This document shows, piece by piece, positions 1 to 10,079 of a DNA stretch of 64,000 bases. Within the stretch, counting starts at the first letter, position 1; the number at the start of each line of letters is the position of its first letter. A program made the position numbers and the translations under genes. The notes below the pieces were generated by a model. It worked only from the letters and a program-made list of their open reading frames with translations. It was not told where the DNA came from and made no database searches. Origin of the DNA: Haliotis asinina (Eukaryota > Mollusca > Gastropoda > Lepetellida > Haliotidae); assembly GCF_037392515.1 (NCBI RefSeq), contig NC_090295.1, positions 22,980,501 to 23,044,500 on the forward strand, given 5' to 3'.

Positions 1-830
1 ATTGATCACAAACAGGGTAACCCAAAACAGCTTTATGTCTTGAGTAAAACAGGTTTTCGCATTTGATACTTTTATGCATTTTTGAATAGAGAATAAACTT
101 TTAAAGAAAAACAAAATTAACCATATGTGTCTTATAATATTCTTTTTCATGTTTTCATTTTTTTCTAAATAAACTCAAACCACGCACCCCTGCCTTCTGT
201 ATGTACCCCAGCCTGTCTCAGAGTCCATGAAACACATTAAAATTTTCCCTTCGGTCTCTCCTTCTATGCAGTGGAGAAGCAAATCTAGAGTAGATTGTTT
301 GATGCTATGCTAAACTCACTCCCTCACTATTGCATCCAAGCATAGTTCTAGTCTCTGTACGATTTTCACTAATGGTAAAACTAGATCTGGTTAGACATGT
401 CTTTTACTTCTGACGGATAGATTTTATTTGTTTATCATAACACACACGGTGGCAGGAAAATACATGTAACTGTTTAAATACATAATTCGTGAACCAATGT
501 CATCCAAAGTCTCTACTGACTTAACACCAAGCAGGAAATAGATATCCTCAGGTGCGCGCGTTTGCGTGCTTTTGTGCGTTTGCATGCATGCATGTGCGTA
601 TATGTCCAGGTGTTCTAAAAGCGCGTGGAGTTTGTTTCCGCATGAGAGTGAACATATCAATAACGACCTAAAATCTCTTCAAAAACCGGATAAGAATCCG
701 GAGCTGCTGAACAGAATGGCGGAAAAGAAATGTTATTGCGCTTTTGTGACTCCTAAACACACCTGTACCTGTGCACAGGTGGCACATACGGAAGCGTACA
801 CGGATCGGTCAAACAGAGAGGGGATATTTC
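1..830. other. Upstream non-coding DNA, no gene seen
   Basis: No convincing coding region is visible. The short open frames around 424-868 lack codon structure, splice signals or any recognisable family. An inverted CCAAT motif (attgg) near 830 probably belongs to the promoter of the first peptide gene. Confidence 0.4.
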
Positions 831-939
831 ATTGGTTGGAGCATAGATGTGTCGACGCACCTCTTTAATATACGCAGCAGCTTAGCCATATAAGTGGAAG
901 AGCAACCAAGTTTGACAGATCGACCCCGTGGACAACGAG
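828..939 (+). promoter_or_regulatory. Putative promoter and non-coding exon 1 of peptide gene 1
   Basis: An inverted CCAAT motif lies near 830 and a TATA-like catataag at 887-894. A good splice donor (acgag|gtaaga) follows at 940. The coding exon of peptide gene 1 begins right after a splice acceptor at 2983, so a non-coding first exon must exist upstream; this is the best candidate I see and would give an intron of about 2 kb. The pairing is inference from motif order only. Confidence 0.35.
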
Positions 940-1162
940 GTAAGATATGGTGTTCATATAATTCAGTCTATGAATTTACTGTTAATTTCGAAATGTTTTA
1001 CATTTAAAAGAATTAAGAAATGATCCAACATGAGATGGATTTTCCGTCGAAATTCGACGTCTAGTAATTTTACAGTTTAAGTAATTGAATAACAGTTCTA
1101 ATTGTTTTATTGTACCACAGCTATTAAGTGACGGGGGAAAATGTCAGCTTGAACCAGAGAGT

Positions 1163-1250
1163 CATTCTCTTCCTACAGAGGTTACTCCTGCCATATCTTC
1201 TACGTTACGTAGGATGATATGACAGGAGTAACCTCTGTGGGAAGAGAATG
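1163..1250. mobile_element. 88-bp foldback MITE, hAT-like
   Basis: Near-perfect palindrome beginning CATTCTCTTCC and ending with its complement, flanked on both sides by ccagagagt (an 8-9 bp target duplication). The ends match the terminal inverted repeats of the 446-bp element at 30943-31388, so it looks like an internally deleted member of the same non-autonomous family. An 8-bp duplication fits the hAT superfamily. Confidence 0.7.
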
Positions 1251-1359
1251 CCAGAGAGTTTTACGATTTTACAAACGTTTTGGTATGAAATACCAGAAGG
1301 GACATTGTCACGTTGTCTCAGTCACACACAAAAAAAGCAAAAAGTGTCAAAATCACCCA

Positions 1360-1660
1360 AAAGGCGACAATGGAACAATGCGACAACGTGCCACTTTGGC
1401 CATCTGTCGCTTTGCCGCTATGTCGCATTGCCGCTATGTCGCATTGTTGCGCTTTGAATAATATGTAACTATTCATCCAAAGCGCGGCAGTGCGACAACG
1501 CTACACTCTACAAGGCCGTAACACGTCGGAATGTGGCATTGTCGCCCTATGTGGCAGTGTCGGAATGTGGCACTGTCGCCCTATATTAAAGGCGTGTAAT
1601 GAAAACTTTAAACATACGCGACAATGCGACACAATGAACATGTTGCTTTGTCGCGCTTTG
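1360..1660. repeat. TGTCGC/GCGACA motif-rich repeat block
   Basis: About a dozen copies of tgtcgc or gcgaca occur on both strands within 300 bases, including an imperfect inverted repeat around 1445-1490 (gcgctttgaata and its complement) and a short direct duplication around 1530-1585 (aatgtggcaytgtcgccctat). Short open frames cross it but have no family resemblance. Probably satellite-like or foldback DNA. Confidence 0.5.
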
Positions 1661-1671
1661 GTTCATTTTGA

Positions 1672-1672
<1 letters not shown>

Positions 1673-1734
<62 letters not shown>
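1673..1734. repeat. (CT)n(GT)n microsatellite
   Basis: Compound dinucleotide tract, about 16 CT units followed by about 14 GT units. Confidence 0.95.
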
Positions 1735-1735
<1 letters not shown>

Positions 1736-2984
1736 TTCTTTCTTTTAGTTTTCCCTTTGTTTGTTTGTATTTTGTGACGGCGACAGTGCGACTTCGCGAC
1801 GATGTTCCTTCTAGGATTCCATAGGTTGGCCATTGGCCGACATCCGGAAACATCATCAAGTAGATCTTCTATCGGTCAGTTTTTACAGCTGATCCATTTT
1901 TATCCGACTATCAGGTAAAGGATGTAATTATAACGTTTCTTTGAATCCAGTATCTTAGTATTCAGCACAGTGGGAATTCCTGTTAGGTTTATATATAGGT
2001 CCCAGCAATATACGCTTCTCTGAGTTCATGGAAATTTAACGATATGGAAATTAAATGTGTAATTGCAGCATTGACCTTTGAGAATTGTAAATAACTGAGA
2101 TATTGCCTAGAGATTTGACTTGTGGAGTAAAGGTTACAGTAAATGAGATATGGATGTAAGTGCGCGGACAAGAGGGGACGAGGTGCGGGTTGAGATCTCG
2201 CAGAGAACGTCGGGATCATGTATGACATTAAGCGGAATCCTCGAATAATTGGCTGTCTGGAAATATCGAGTCTAGATCAGACGATCCGGTGATGTGTCAA
2301 AATGTGAAGATCAGTTATAATCCGGATCTTCACGGGTGGAAATCTTAGAGAGATGGTGAATATAGTGGCAAGGTGTTGGGGCTGGGGTTTGCCTGGGGAG
2401 TTATAAGCTGCGGAGGGGACTTTAAAGGGAGATTTGTTAGATATTTAATGTTCTCATTTGACTTTTTGCTAATCGTGTCTCGGCGAGAACTACGATCAAG
2501 TCGCATGTGAAATTATTACAAAGTTCTAAAAGTTTGTGTTTTGCATGAAGAACACTAACTGAATGTGCCAAAACATACACAGAGGCACGTATTAATGAAA
2601 AGGATGTTTTATTTAATTGAACGCGTTCTGTGTATGGATGTATGTATTGCTATATACCCATTCTCGATGTTACTTTCTATAACCATAGAAAATAAATTGA
2701 AAGCACAGAGTCTCTAAACTGAGGCCTGGAATTAAAGAAAGATTTGTTCTTGCGTGCAATTTCCTTAATACAGAGGATTTCTCTGTTTATTTGAGCTCAA
2801 ATTTAAACACTCAACGAAGAAATATTTCGGGATGATTTGCACTGATCACCTGGAAATCCGAATAATCAAACTGACATATATTTGATCACTAAGGTGGTAA
2901 CGAGATCGTGACAGTGCTGTATAAATGTGTAATAAATATAACCCATTTTGCTTTTACACATTTCTCTTTTTTTATATTGACAGG
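1735..2984. other. Rest of inferred intron 1 of peptide gene 1
   Basis: Non-coding sequence between the candidate exon 1 and the signal-peptide exon. A weak minus-strand fragment of SINE family B is visible around 2268-2345 (gtctagatcagacgatccggtg, then a gatcttcac end). It ends with a pyrimidine-rich tract and acceptor tttatattgacag at 2983. Confidence 0.45.
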
Positions 2985-3718
2985 ATGAAGACGGTGTGTG
3001 TTTTTGCGTGTCTCCTTGTCGTTTGTGGGGCACTTTCCTCCGACCTAGGTGAGCAAACGTTTCTATGCAACATCGAATAGCTTGAGTTTGTCAGGATACG
3101 CTCATCATAGGTTCGAATTCCGTTTGAACCCTGGTTAAGATCTTTCACCTTTGATTTCAAGTGTCATCATAGTGCGGTGGATTAGGCTTGGTGACACATT
3201 GTTGACTCTTATCATTGTATTCAAACAGCGTAAATCGGTGCGCGTCATGTCAGTCACTGGATTGTGTGGTCCAGACTTTATTATTTACAGACTGCCATCG
3301 TGTACCTGGTGATGGGAAAGATGGGTTAGCCTAATGGCTAAAGAGGTCGCTTGTAACACCGAAGGCCCGGGTTCGCTTCCCAACATGGGTACAGCGTGTG
3401 CACAATTCCTGCTGTCCCCCACCGAGATATTGCTCTAATATTGCTGAATTTGGCATAAGACCCAAGTCACTCACTACTGTTCGTTGTGAAAACCTAATAT
3501 GTATTTTCTGATGTCAGAGCCAGCCTTTATATATCTCGTGTTTCCTTCCAGTTGCAGTGGAGGTAAAAGGTCACCACTTCTGCACATGCGTAATCCGCTG
3601 CTGCCCTTTCACTGGCCCATCCATCTTCAAAAGAAGTTTGACCCAAGCTTTCTCAGACATGGCTCACATTCGACATAAGCGATGTTGTCGTTGCACTGAC
3701 TGCAATCAAACTTCTTAG
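2985..3718 (+). CDS. Small secreted cysteine-rich peptide, gene 1
   Basis: Two coding exons, 2985-3048 and 3552-3718, encode 76 residues. Exon one follows an acceptor (ttgacag|gATG) and encodes a clear signal peptide (MKTVCVFACLLVVCGALSS), then a phase-1 donor (CTAG|gtgagc). Exon two follows ttccttccag and encodes the mature peptide with eight cysteines at residues 32, 34, 38, 39, 66, 67, 69 and 72 (pattern CxCxxxCC, 26 residues, CCxCxxC), ending DCNQTS and TAG. Basic KR steps precede both RSLTQAF and the second cysteine cluster. The product should be exported; its role is unknown to me. Gene 2 at 10080 has the same exon sizes, phase and cysteine numbers, which strongly supports the splice model. 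The intron holds two SINE pieces. No polyadenylation signal is obvious before the next SINE. Confidence 0.85.
3183..3312 (+). repeat. SINE family B, partial
   Basis: Contains ggtgacaca, cactggattgtgtggtccagac and tatttacagac, the internal core of family B, inside the intron of peptide gene 1. Confidence 0.6.
3320..3475 (+). repeat. SINE family A (tRNA-derived)
   Basis: tRNA-like head with box A (ttagcctaatggctaaag) and box B (gggttcgcttccc), body with atgggtaca and tattgct, tail cactcactac. Lies in the intron of peptide gene 1. Confidence 0.8.
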
Positions 3719-3766
3719 TTTGATTTATGAGTGTGGTTTAGTACGTCTGTACTAAACCGAGGACCC

Positions 3767-3890
3767 TGGGGTGGCCTAGTGGATAACGCGTTCGCTAGTC
3801 ACGACGAACGCGCAGGTTCGATTTTCCTCATGGTATAGTTTCTGGTGATTTTGCTGGAAGCTTGGTACAAGTGGCATAAAACTGCATTCA
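3767..3890 (+). repeat. SINE family A, shortened
   Basis: Head gtggcctagtggataacgcg, box B aggttcgatttt, tail gtggcataaaactgc. The middle is shorter than in other copies. It sits about 50 bases after the stop of peptide gene 1. Confidence 0.75.
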
Positions 3891-4855
3891 CAACTATACT
3901 ATATGTACATTCTGTAAACATAGTGTTCGATTGTGATGAAATTACATGTCAAACACTATGAGATGAAATGGTTGTGAAATGTTCAACGTCATAATGAGTA
4001 TAGAGTAGAATGTGTGACCGGGTGATTCAGTGCTGGTTTCGATATCCGCATTACGAAATTACGTAAAGATTCACATAATTGGAAATTGTTAGGAGATTCG
4101 CCTGTGAGTAATTGTAATTGGTCTGTATGTGTAAGATGAGACAACAAATTTCAATGTGTGTTCTCATTGCTTTAGGTAGTAGGGAGTATCACTACTGCCT
4201 ACTATAAATTTCAGACAGTGTTATTATTGACTCGGTCAATACACTCTCTGACTAACCTTTAGGCATCAGTTGTCTTACTGACTAGGCAGTACCCTATTGG
4301 CTAGGCAGTAATGCTGTTGACGGTGTTTCCGTAGTAACGTGAACATCAGGAAATCAGGAGACACTGACTCTATACACATTTTTCAGTGCGCTCTTCATGT
4401 TGTTTTACATTGTCCTATACATATCCTTCTACAAATGCGACAGTCATTACATATTCATACAACAGATTTACTCCACCGCTTGACCTGAATAACGAAAAGC
4501 ACGTCTAACCGCATCACTTATGTAAATAAAGGATCGATGCGCAAATCGACATAGTGTTACACGTTTTTGGATATTTTCTCAGTGAAAGTGGACCATTCTG
4601 TCAAAGAATATTGAGTACATGTGTAAACTCGTCCAAACAGAAATCGATAAGAAATATATACCATATATTGAATGGACCAGGGAGGGCATGTATCATGGGA
4701 TGTGCAGAATGTCACGTGTTTGTATGTCCTGAGGTGATACCGTAAAGCGCAATGTACCCATATGCACAAATCTTTCCTGTTGTTTCTCTGAATATACATG
4801 TGATCGATCTCATGTTCTGTTGGACCTGTATAGATTCGGGTGTAGAAGTGATCTA
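3891..4855. other. Intergenic DNA, no gene seen
   Basis: AT-rich sequence with a short inverted stretch around 4176-4205 (gtagtagggagtatcactac/tgcctactata). Short opposing open frames at 4554-4799 share no motif with any family I know. I see nothing else. Confidence 0.35.
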
Positions 4856-5092
4856 CAGCAACCCCTGTTTGTCTCCCCGTGAAGATCCGGGCGATAATCG
4901 ATCTTCACCAATCCATGGTAGTCGTATGAGGTGACTAGTGGGATCGGGTGGCCAGACTCGCTGACTTGGTGGACATGTGTCATCGTATCTCAGCTGCCGA
5001 GACAGATTCTCATGCTGTCTGCTGTATCATCGGATTGTCTGATCCATACTCAAATATATACAGATCACCATCATGTTGCTGCAATACAGCTT
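4856..5092 (+). repeat. SINE family B
   Basis: Contains gggatcgggtggccagactcg, ctgacttggtggaca, ggattgtctgatccatactc and a decayed tatatacagatcaccatcat end. Confidence 0.75.
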
Positions 5093-5464
5093 TAACCAAC
5101 AAACAAATAACGTTCCTTTGCGCTGAATCTCAACCGTTCATCGACTGACTGTCACTGTTTTAAGTTATCTTGTTTATAAAGTAATGATTGTTTTGCGCAA
5201 CTGTTATCAGTTTTCTAGTTGCTAGAGTACCAAATCTCCCTTAAAGTCTCATCTAAAGTATCTCGTCTCTCTCGGCCACATGCATAATGTTACGTCTATC
5301 CGTTCTTAAATTAATATATTAGTTTTGAGATCAGTACATGTACTTTAAAGTTAAAGTGACAAGCACGTCAACGCTTGCCACCTTAAGTATGTCGTCCCTC
5401 TCAATTATATATCGCTGGCATGCATTAATTTCTTTTCTTACTTTGAACTTAAAATGATTAGCAG
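5093..5464. other. Intergenic DNA, no gene seen
   Basis: No open frame with codon structure, no repeat I recognise. Confidence 0.35.
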
Positions 5465-5640
5465 GGGATCGTGTGGTCAAGTTTGCCGACTTGGTTGACA
5501 CATGTCGTCGTTTCCTAGTTGCGTAGATCGATGCTCATGTTGTTGATCACTTGATTGCCTGGTCCAGTCTCGATTATTTACAGACCGCTGCCTTATAGCT
5601 GGACTATTACTGAGTACGCCGTAAAACTAAACGCACTCAA
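5465..5640 (+). repeat. SINE family B
   Basis: Good copy: ggggatcgtgtggtcaag, gacttggttgacacatgtcg, gtagatcgatgctcatg, ctggtccagtctcgattatt, then the shared tail gagtacgccgtaaaactaaac. Confidence 0.85.
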
Positions 5641-5651
5641 TCCTCACTGTT

Positions 5652-5809
5652 TAGGGGCCGGTAGCCTAGTGGATAAAGCGTTCGCTCGTCACGCTAAAAC
5701 CTAGGTTCGATTCCCTACATGGGTACAGTGTGTGAAGTTCATTTCTGATGTCCCATGTCATGACAATGGAAAAAGATTGCCAAAGTGGCGTAAAACTAAA
5801 CTCATTCAG
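5652..5809 (+). repeat. SINE family A
   Basis: Good copy directly after a family B copy: tagcctagtggataaagcg (box A region), aggttcgattccc (box B), tail gtggcgtaaaactaaactca. Confidence 0.9.
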
Positions 5810-6582
5810 TCATGATCATTTGGTTGGGTACGAGGGGCAGCTATCACCCTTACATTGACGAATGCCGAATGTATGTACAGCACTGTTTTCTTATATTAAC
5901 CGTTGAATGGCCTGTAGAGGCTCGTCTGATGTGAAATCTCGTAAAGTCGTCAGTAAATAAACTTATAAGTATACTTTAGTTTTTCTACATGTACATGTGT
6001 ATCAGCAGAAAATATAACGTGAAATACAATATTCGAATTTCTTTGTATTTTGTTTGTTAATATGGAACACACAAAATACAAAGTAAGAAAACAATCTCCA
6101 AGCCCTTTCCACTGCACGAGAGAGAGAGAGGGGGGGTGGGGGTTAGGTGAGAAGGAGAGGGGGCGGGGGAGGAGGGTGAATAGATGGATAGAGAGGGAGG
6201 GGGATGTGCTTTGAATGGTAAGGATGATGACGAGAATGCACTCCAGCAGACCCATTGCTGACGTTAAATTTGATCAGATATGTCAGTAATTTCATGTGCA
6301 TAATCATATACTGCAATACTGCGCATTTAGTTTTCAAACATACACTTTATTAATCCAGGCTATTTTAAGTACCACGTTTCCCCACACAACTAAAGATGTG
6401 ACACAGCGAATCAGCGTGAAGCTGGGGTACGTACTTCTCAACGACACAGTTTCCTTGTTATCTCCCTCGTCACGGATGTGCTAAGGATTCATGCGTTATT
6501 CACGTCCGGACTGTCCCACGCTCCTCTGCTCTCTGCTTTCAGTCAGTGCAACTTCGAATGTTAAAATGATTGTTCTTTTAAC
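5810..6582. other. Intergenic DNA with a G-rich purine tract
   Basis: No gene. At about 6115-6215 the plus strand is almost pure purine with repeated G-runs (gagagagggggggtggggg, gagggggcggggg), able in principle to form triplex or G-quadruplex DNA. Open frames over it are by-products of the low-complexity tract. Confidence 0.5.
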
Positions 6583-6745
6583 CGAGGTGGTGGGATAACC
6601 TCATTGTTAAAGCGTTCGCTTGTCACTCCTCAGATCCGTGTTCGATTCCCTAAATGGTTATAACGTGGGAAGTCCATATCCGGTGTCACCTGCTGTGATA
6701 TTGTTGGAATATTGCTGAGCGTGGCGTCAAATAAAACTCACTCGC
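6583..6745 (+). repeat. SINE family A
   Basis: ttaaagcgttcgcttgtcac, box B tgttcgattccc, tail gtggcgtcaaataaaactca. Confidence 0.8.
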
Positions 6746-7390
6746 TTTTAAACCGTCGGCCGAATGGTTTTTGTTGTGTTTTTTTTTATTAGAGCACAAT
6801 CAAAATCAACCATATATTTAAGGCAATGGGTTTTGTTATCACTACATATTGATGTATGGGTAATTTGATGAATCTGCTTTTGCATCAACTGTTTGAACAG
6901 GACATATCTTTTTCCAAGGCAAATAAATGAAACATATACCAGGGCAGCTTGGAATAAGTATCATCGAACTGACAATAAATTAACAACAGTGTCTAATGAT
7001 GAGTGAAAATAAAGTCAACAAGCAAAATGAAAGAAAAAGAAACACAAACGTGATAATGATAAAAACCCTGAAAACCAAAACACAAAATATGAACTAAACC
7101 CAAAAGGGACACCAGTAAAAATAATACTCCCGCCCCGAAAAGAAACAAAAACAAAACAGCAACCCTCCCTCTACAAGCAGAGAGTAGTTGGATGGGTGGC
7201 CACTTTCCGCAACTTGACGCCTAAGCGCTTCATGTGCCCTACCCTGATTAACATGCAGCAAATGTAGTGTCTCCTTGGTTAAATGTGCATCACAATGTGC
7301 CTAAGTTGAATCAGCAGTGGGTACCCGGTAGGATAAGATGGTAATATTACCTTAGTATTCTTGAGCTTAGGAGGATTGTACAACCTACAG
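6746..7390. other. Intergenic DNA, no gene seen
   Basis: A-rich sequence around 6990-7150; no coding structure or recognisable element. Confidence 0.35.
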
Positions 7391-7541
7391 CCCGGCGATG
7401 TGGTTAAAGCGTTAGCTTATCACTGAAAAGGCTCGGGTTCGAGTCCTCACGTGGGTACGAGTGTGAAGCCTATGTCTGGTGTCCTCTGCCGTGGTATTGC
7501 TGGAATATTGCTAAAAGTGGCGTAAAACCCGACTCACTCAC
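7391..7541 (+). repeat. SINE family A
   Basis: ggttaaagcgttagcttatc, box B gggttcgagtcc, tail gctaaaagtggcgtaaaacc. Confidence 0.8.
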
Positions 7542-7542
7542 T

Positions 7543-7580
7543 ACTGTTCATTGTTAAACACGTGTATTTTCTGATGTTTG
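7543..7580 (+). repeat. Copied fragment of peptide-gene intron
   Basis: tactgttcattgttaaacac and gtattttctgatg match the intron sequence just before the last exon of peptide gene 1 (3476-3515), directly after a SINE tail as there. Confidence 0.55.
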
Positions 7581-7592
7581 ACTTAAGGAATG

Positions 7593-7737
7593 ATAGGGTA
7601 GCCTGGCGGTTTAGGCACTCGCTCGCCCCGCTGAAGACCTGGGTTCGCATCGCCACACGGATCAGTGGGTGAATAAGCCCATTGCATTGCCCTCCGGGTG
7701 ATATTGCTGGAATATTGCTGAAAGCGATATAAACTCA
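7593..7737 (+). repeat. SINE family A
   Basis: gggtagcctggcggtttagg, box B gggttcgcatcgc, tail ggaatattgctgaaagcg. Confidence 0.75.
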
Positions 7738-7860
7738 CTACTGTTCATTGTGAAAACCCTATATGTATTTTCTGATGCATGAAGCAGCGTTTGCATATTG
7801 CGTATTTCCTTCCAGGTGCTGCAGCGAGTGTAAAACCACACACACATACTGTCGATATAA
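7738..7860 (+). pseudogene. Third, truncated copy of the peptide-gene last intron/exon junction
   Basis: The intron end (ctgttcattgtgaaaaccct, gtattttctgatg, gtatttccttccag) closely matches that of peptide gene 1. It is followed by about 40 bases resembling the start of the mature-peptide exon (gctgcagcgagtgtaaaacc against ttgcagtggaggtaaaaggt). A minus-strand SINE then replaces the rest, so the cysteine-bearing part is absent. This shows that the family was once larger here. It is a remnant, not a working gene. Confidence 0.6.
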
Positions 7861-8113
7861 TGAGTGAGTGAGTTTAGTTTTACGCCGCACTCAGCAATAT
7901 TCCAACTATATGGCGGCGGTCTGTAAATAATCGAGTCTGGACCAGACACTCCAGTGATCAACAGCATGAGTATCGATCTGCGTAGTTGGGAACCTATATG
8001 ACATGAGTCTTCCAAGTCAGCGACCACCAGATCCCGTTAGTCGCCTCTTACGACAAGCATACTTGCCTTTTATGAAAATCATGGGTTGCTGAAGGCCGAT
8101 TCTGCCTGGACCC
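7861..8113 (-). repeat. SINE family B, minus strand
   Basis: Starts with the shared tail in reverse (gtgagtttagttttacgccg), then caatattccaactatatggc, ggcggtctgtaaataatcga and a gatcccgttagtcgcctctt head. It cuts off the exon remnant to its left. Confidence 0.9.
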
Positions 8114-8269
8114 TCTGGGGTGTAGGGTAATAATTATGTACATGTACATCGCTTAATACACATCAGCACATTCACATGTATGCAGTAACTGTATCGACGA
8201 GATGAATACACCTATGTTGAAATATTCGTTCAAGGATCAGGACATGAATATTATTGATCATAAACAATT

Positions 8270-8439
8270 TCGTCTTGCGTGTATAAACAAGAAGCCTTCA
8301 TCAGCCAATGAAAGACGAGCTTCCTGGCCCGGTTTGCTGGCTCCGCCCACTCCGACGTCCGGGTTGCAATGTACATAAACCACAGACTTGCCCTTGATTG
8401 AGTGACAACCCGCATTTCATGCTTGTGATTCCCTGCAAG
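8270..8439 (+). promoter_or_regulatory. Putative promoter and non-coding exon 1 of peptide gene 2
   Basis: Order seen: CCAAT motif (cagccaatgaaag, about 8298-8310), GC-box-like ggctccgcccactcc (about 8339-8353), TATA-like tacataaac (about 8373), then a donor tgcaag|gtaggc at 8440. The coding exon of peptide gene 2 again begins right after an acceptor, so an upstream non-coding exon is required. The intron would be about 1.6 kb and contain two minus-strand SINEs. Layout parallels that before peptide gene 1. Confidence 0.4.
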
Positions 8440-8596
8440 GTAGGCATGTTTTGGAGATGCATTTTCTTAACAATCAACGATAATATAGAATTTATTTTAG
8501 GTAAGAGGGCAGAACGCTGAAACAGTGTTCAGTTACATTGTGACGTGGATGCTCACATATTGCTGACTCCGATCCTACCCGTCCTTATTTCATCCT

Positions 8597-8862
8597 CATA
8601 GTGAGTGAATTAATGTTTACGACGCACTCAGCAATATTCCAACTATATGGCGTCGGTCTGTAAATAACCGAGTCTGGACAAGACAATCCAGTGACCAATA
8701 GCATGAGCACCGATATGCAGAACTGGAAACCGATGACATGTGTCGAACAAGTCAGCGAGGGTGACCTCCCGATCCCATTAGTCACCTGTTACGACAAGCA
8801 TAGGCGACTTCTGTGGCAAGCATGGTTTGCTGAAGGCCTATTCTAGCCCGGATCTTCACAGA
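8597..8862 (-). repeat. SINE family B, minus strand
   Basis: gtgagtgaattaatgtttac tail, caatattccaactatatggc, cggtctgtaaataaccgagt, gatcccattagtcacctgtt head, gatcttcac end. Confidence 0.85.
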
Positions 8863-9007
8863 CCTTTATCCTCATAACATCGATCACCAGGCACAGTGCC
8901 AACAAGTACCATAAATCTCGTATTTGTTATGAATTCTTTGAATCGGCATGAAATATGTGTAACCAATTAGAACAAAGGTTTGTTTGTGTGTCTGTTACAG
9001 TGTTGTT

Positions 9008-9328
9008 TGGCGCCGCAGCAACATTTCAGCAATATGGCGGCGGTCTGTAAATAATCCAGCCTGGCTTCCAATCCACAAAGCGTTCGTAACTTTACGATCT
9101 GTCGTAACCCTTTAGTTTATCACATTCTTACGAAGGTCGTAGCGCAACGAAAGCTTTATGGATCGGGACACAGGACCACACGATCCAATGATTAACAGCA
9201 TGATCTACACAAATGGGATACGATGACTTGTTGACCGAGTCGACGAGTCTGGCCACCCGATCCCGTTGTCGACTGTTAACGACAAGCGTGGGTAGCTGAA
9301 GGCCAGTTCTTTCTCGGATCTTCACTGG
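9008..9328 (-). repeat. SINE family B, minus strand, with internal extra sequence
   Basis: Core split: caatatggcggcggtctgta at 9031 and ggaccacacgatccaatgat at 9171 are separated by about 90 bases not found in other copies. Ends with gatcccgttgtcgactgtta and a cggatcttcactgg head. Confidence 0.75.
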
Positions 9329-10078
9329 TACGATATGGGTGTCATCCTTAAGCTGTTAATATGATGAGCGTTTCTAACAGGGTATACTATTTCATGATTT
9401 AAAGAAGTATTATAACTTGACAAATCAGAGTGATTATTTACAAATTGACCCCATGAAAATTCAATAGCCAAGTGACTGTGGAGATTTACTGGCCCGACTT
9501 GATTTTTACTAGCCACGGGTTAGCGACCAAGTGGCCATTTCGCACATTGGTCACTCATCATTCAAATGATACACTTTCGAAGGCAAGCACTGGGCAGTTT
9601 GTTTGGGCTGAGGCTCGATTATTTACAAACAAGGGTCATAAAACTGGACTATTGCCGTATCCATACCTTATACATATCCATACCTTCATTCACAATGGTA
9701 TCTGATAAGAAGTGAACTTACTCTTCACCCGAAAATATACCGATCCCAGTTGTAAACACACAAGTAAGTGGGACAAGTATATGTATCTGTTAAAGGAATA
9801 AAAATAAATAAATGAATAAAACGAAATTATAAATAAATAAAACGAAATAAAAACAAAATCATTGAAAATAATAATTTAAACATAAGTTCCGCATTTTATT
9901 CAATACTATTGACTGATCATTTCACCATTTCGTGTTTGTATTATTCTATTGTCCATCAAAAGTGGGCGTTCATTTGCTTTTACCTGACTTTCTTTTTTCG
10001 CACGAATGGAAGCTGTAACTGCACGAGAGTAATTATATTTGTTAACATCTTCATCATCACAACTGTTGTTAATTTCAG
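9329..10078. other. Rest of inferred intron 1 of peptide gene 2
   Basis: AT-rich, including an A-rich simple stretch with repeated aaataaataaa at about 9798-9860. A very decayed family B resemblance lies around 9570-9660 (actgggcagtttgtttgggc, gaggctcgattatttacaaa). Acceptor ttaatttcag at 10078. Confidence 0.45.
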
Positions 10079-10079
10079 G

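Noticed and set aside
9530-9660. Another family B SINE
   Set aside because: Only short words match (gaggctcgattatttacaaa); too decayed to list as an element.
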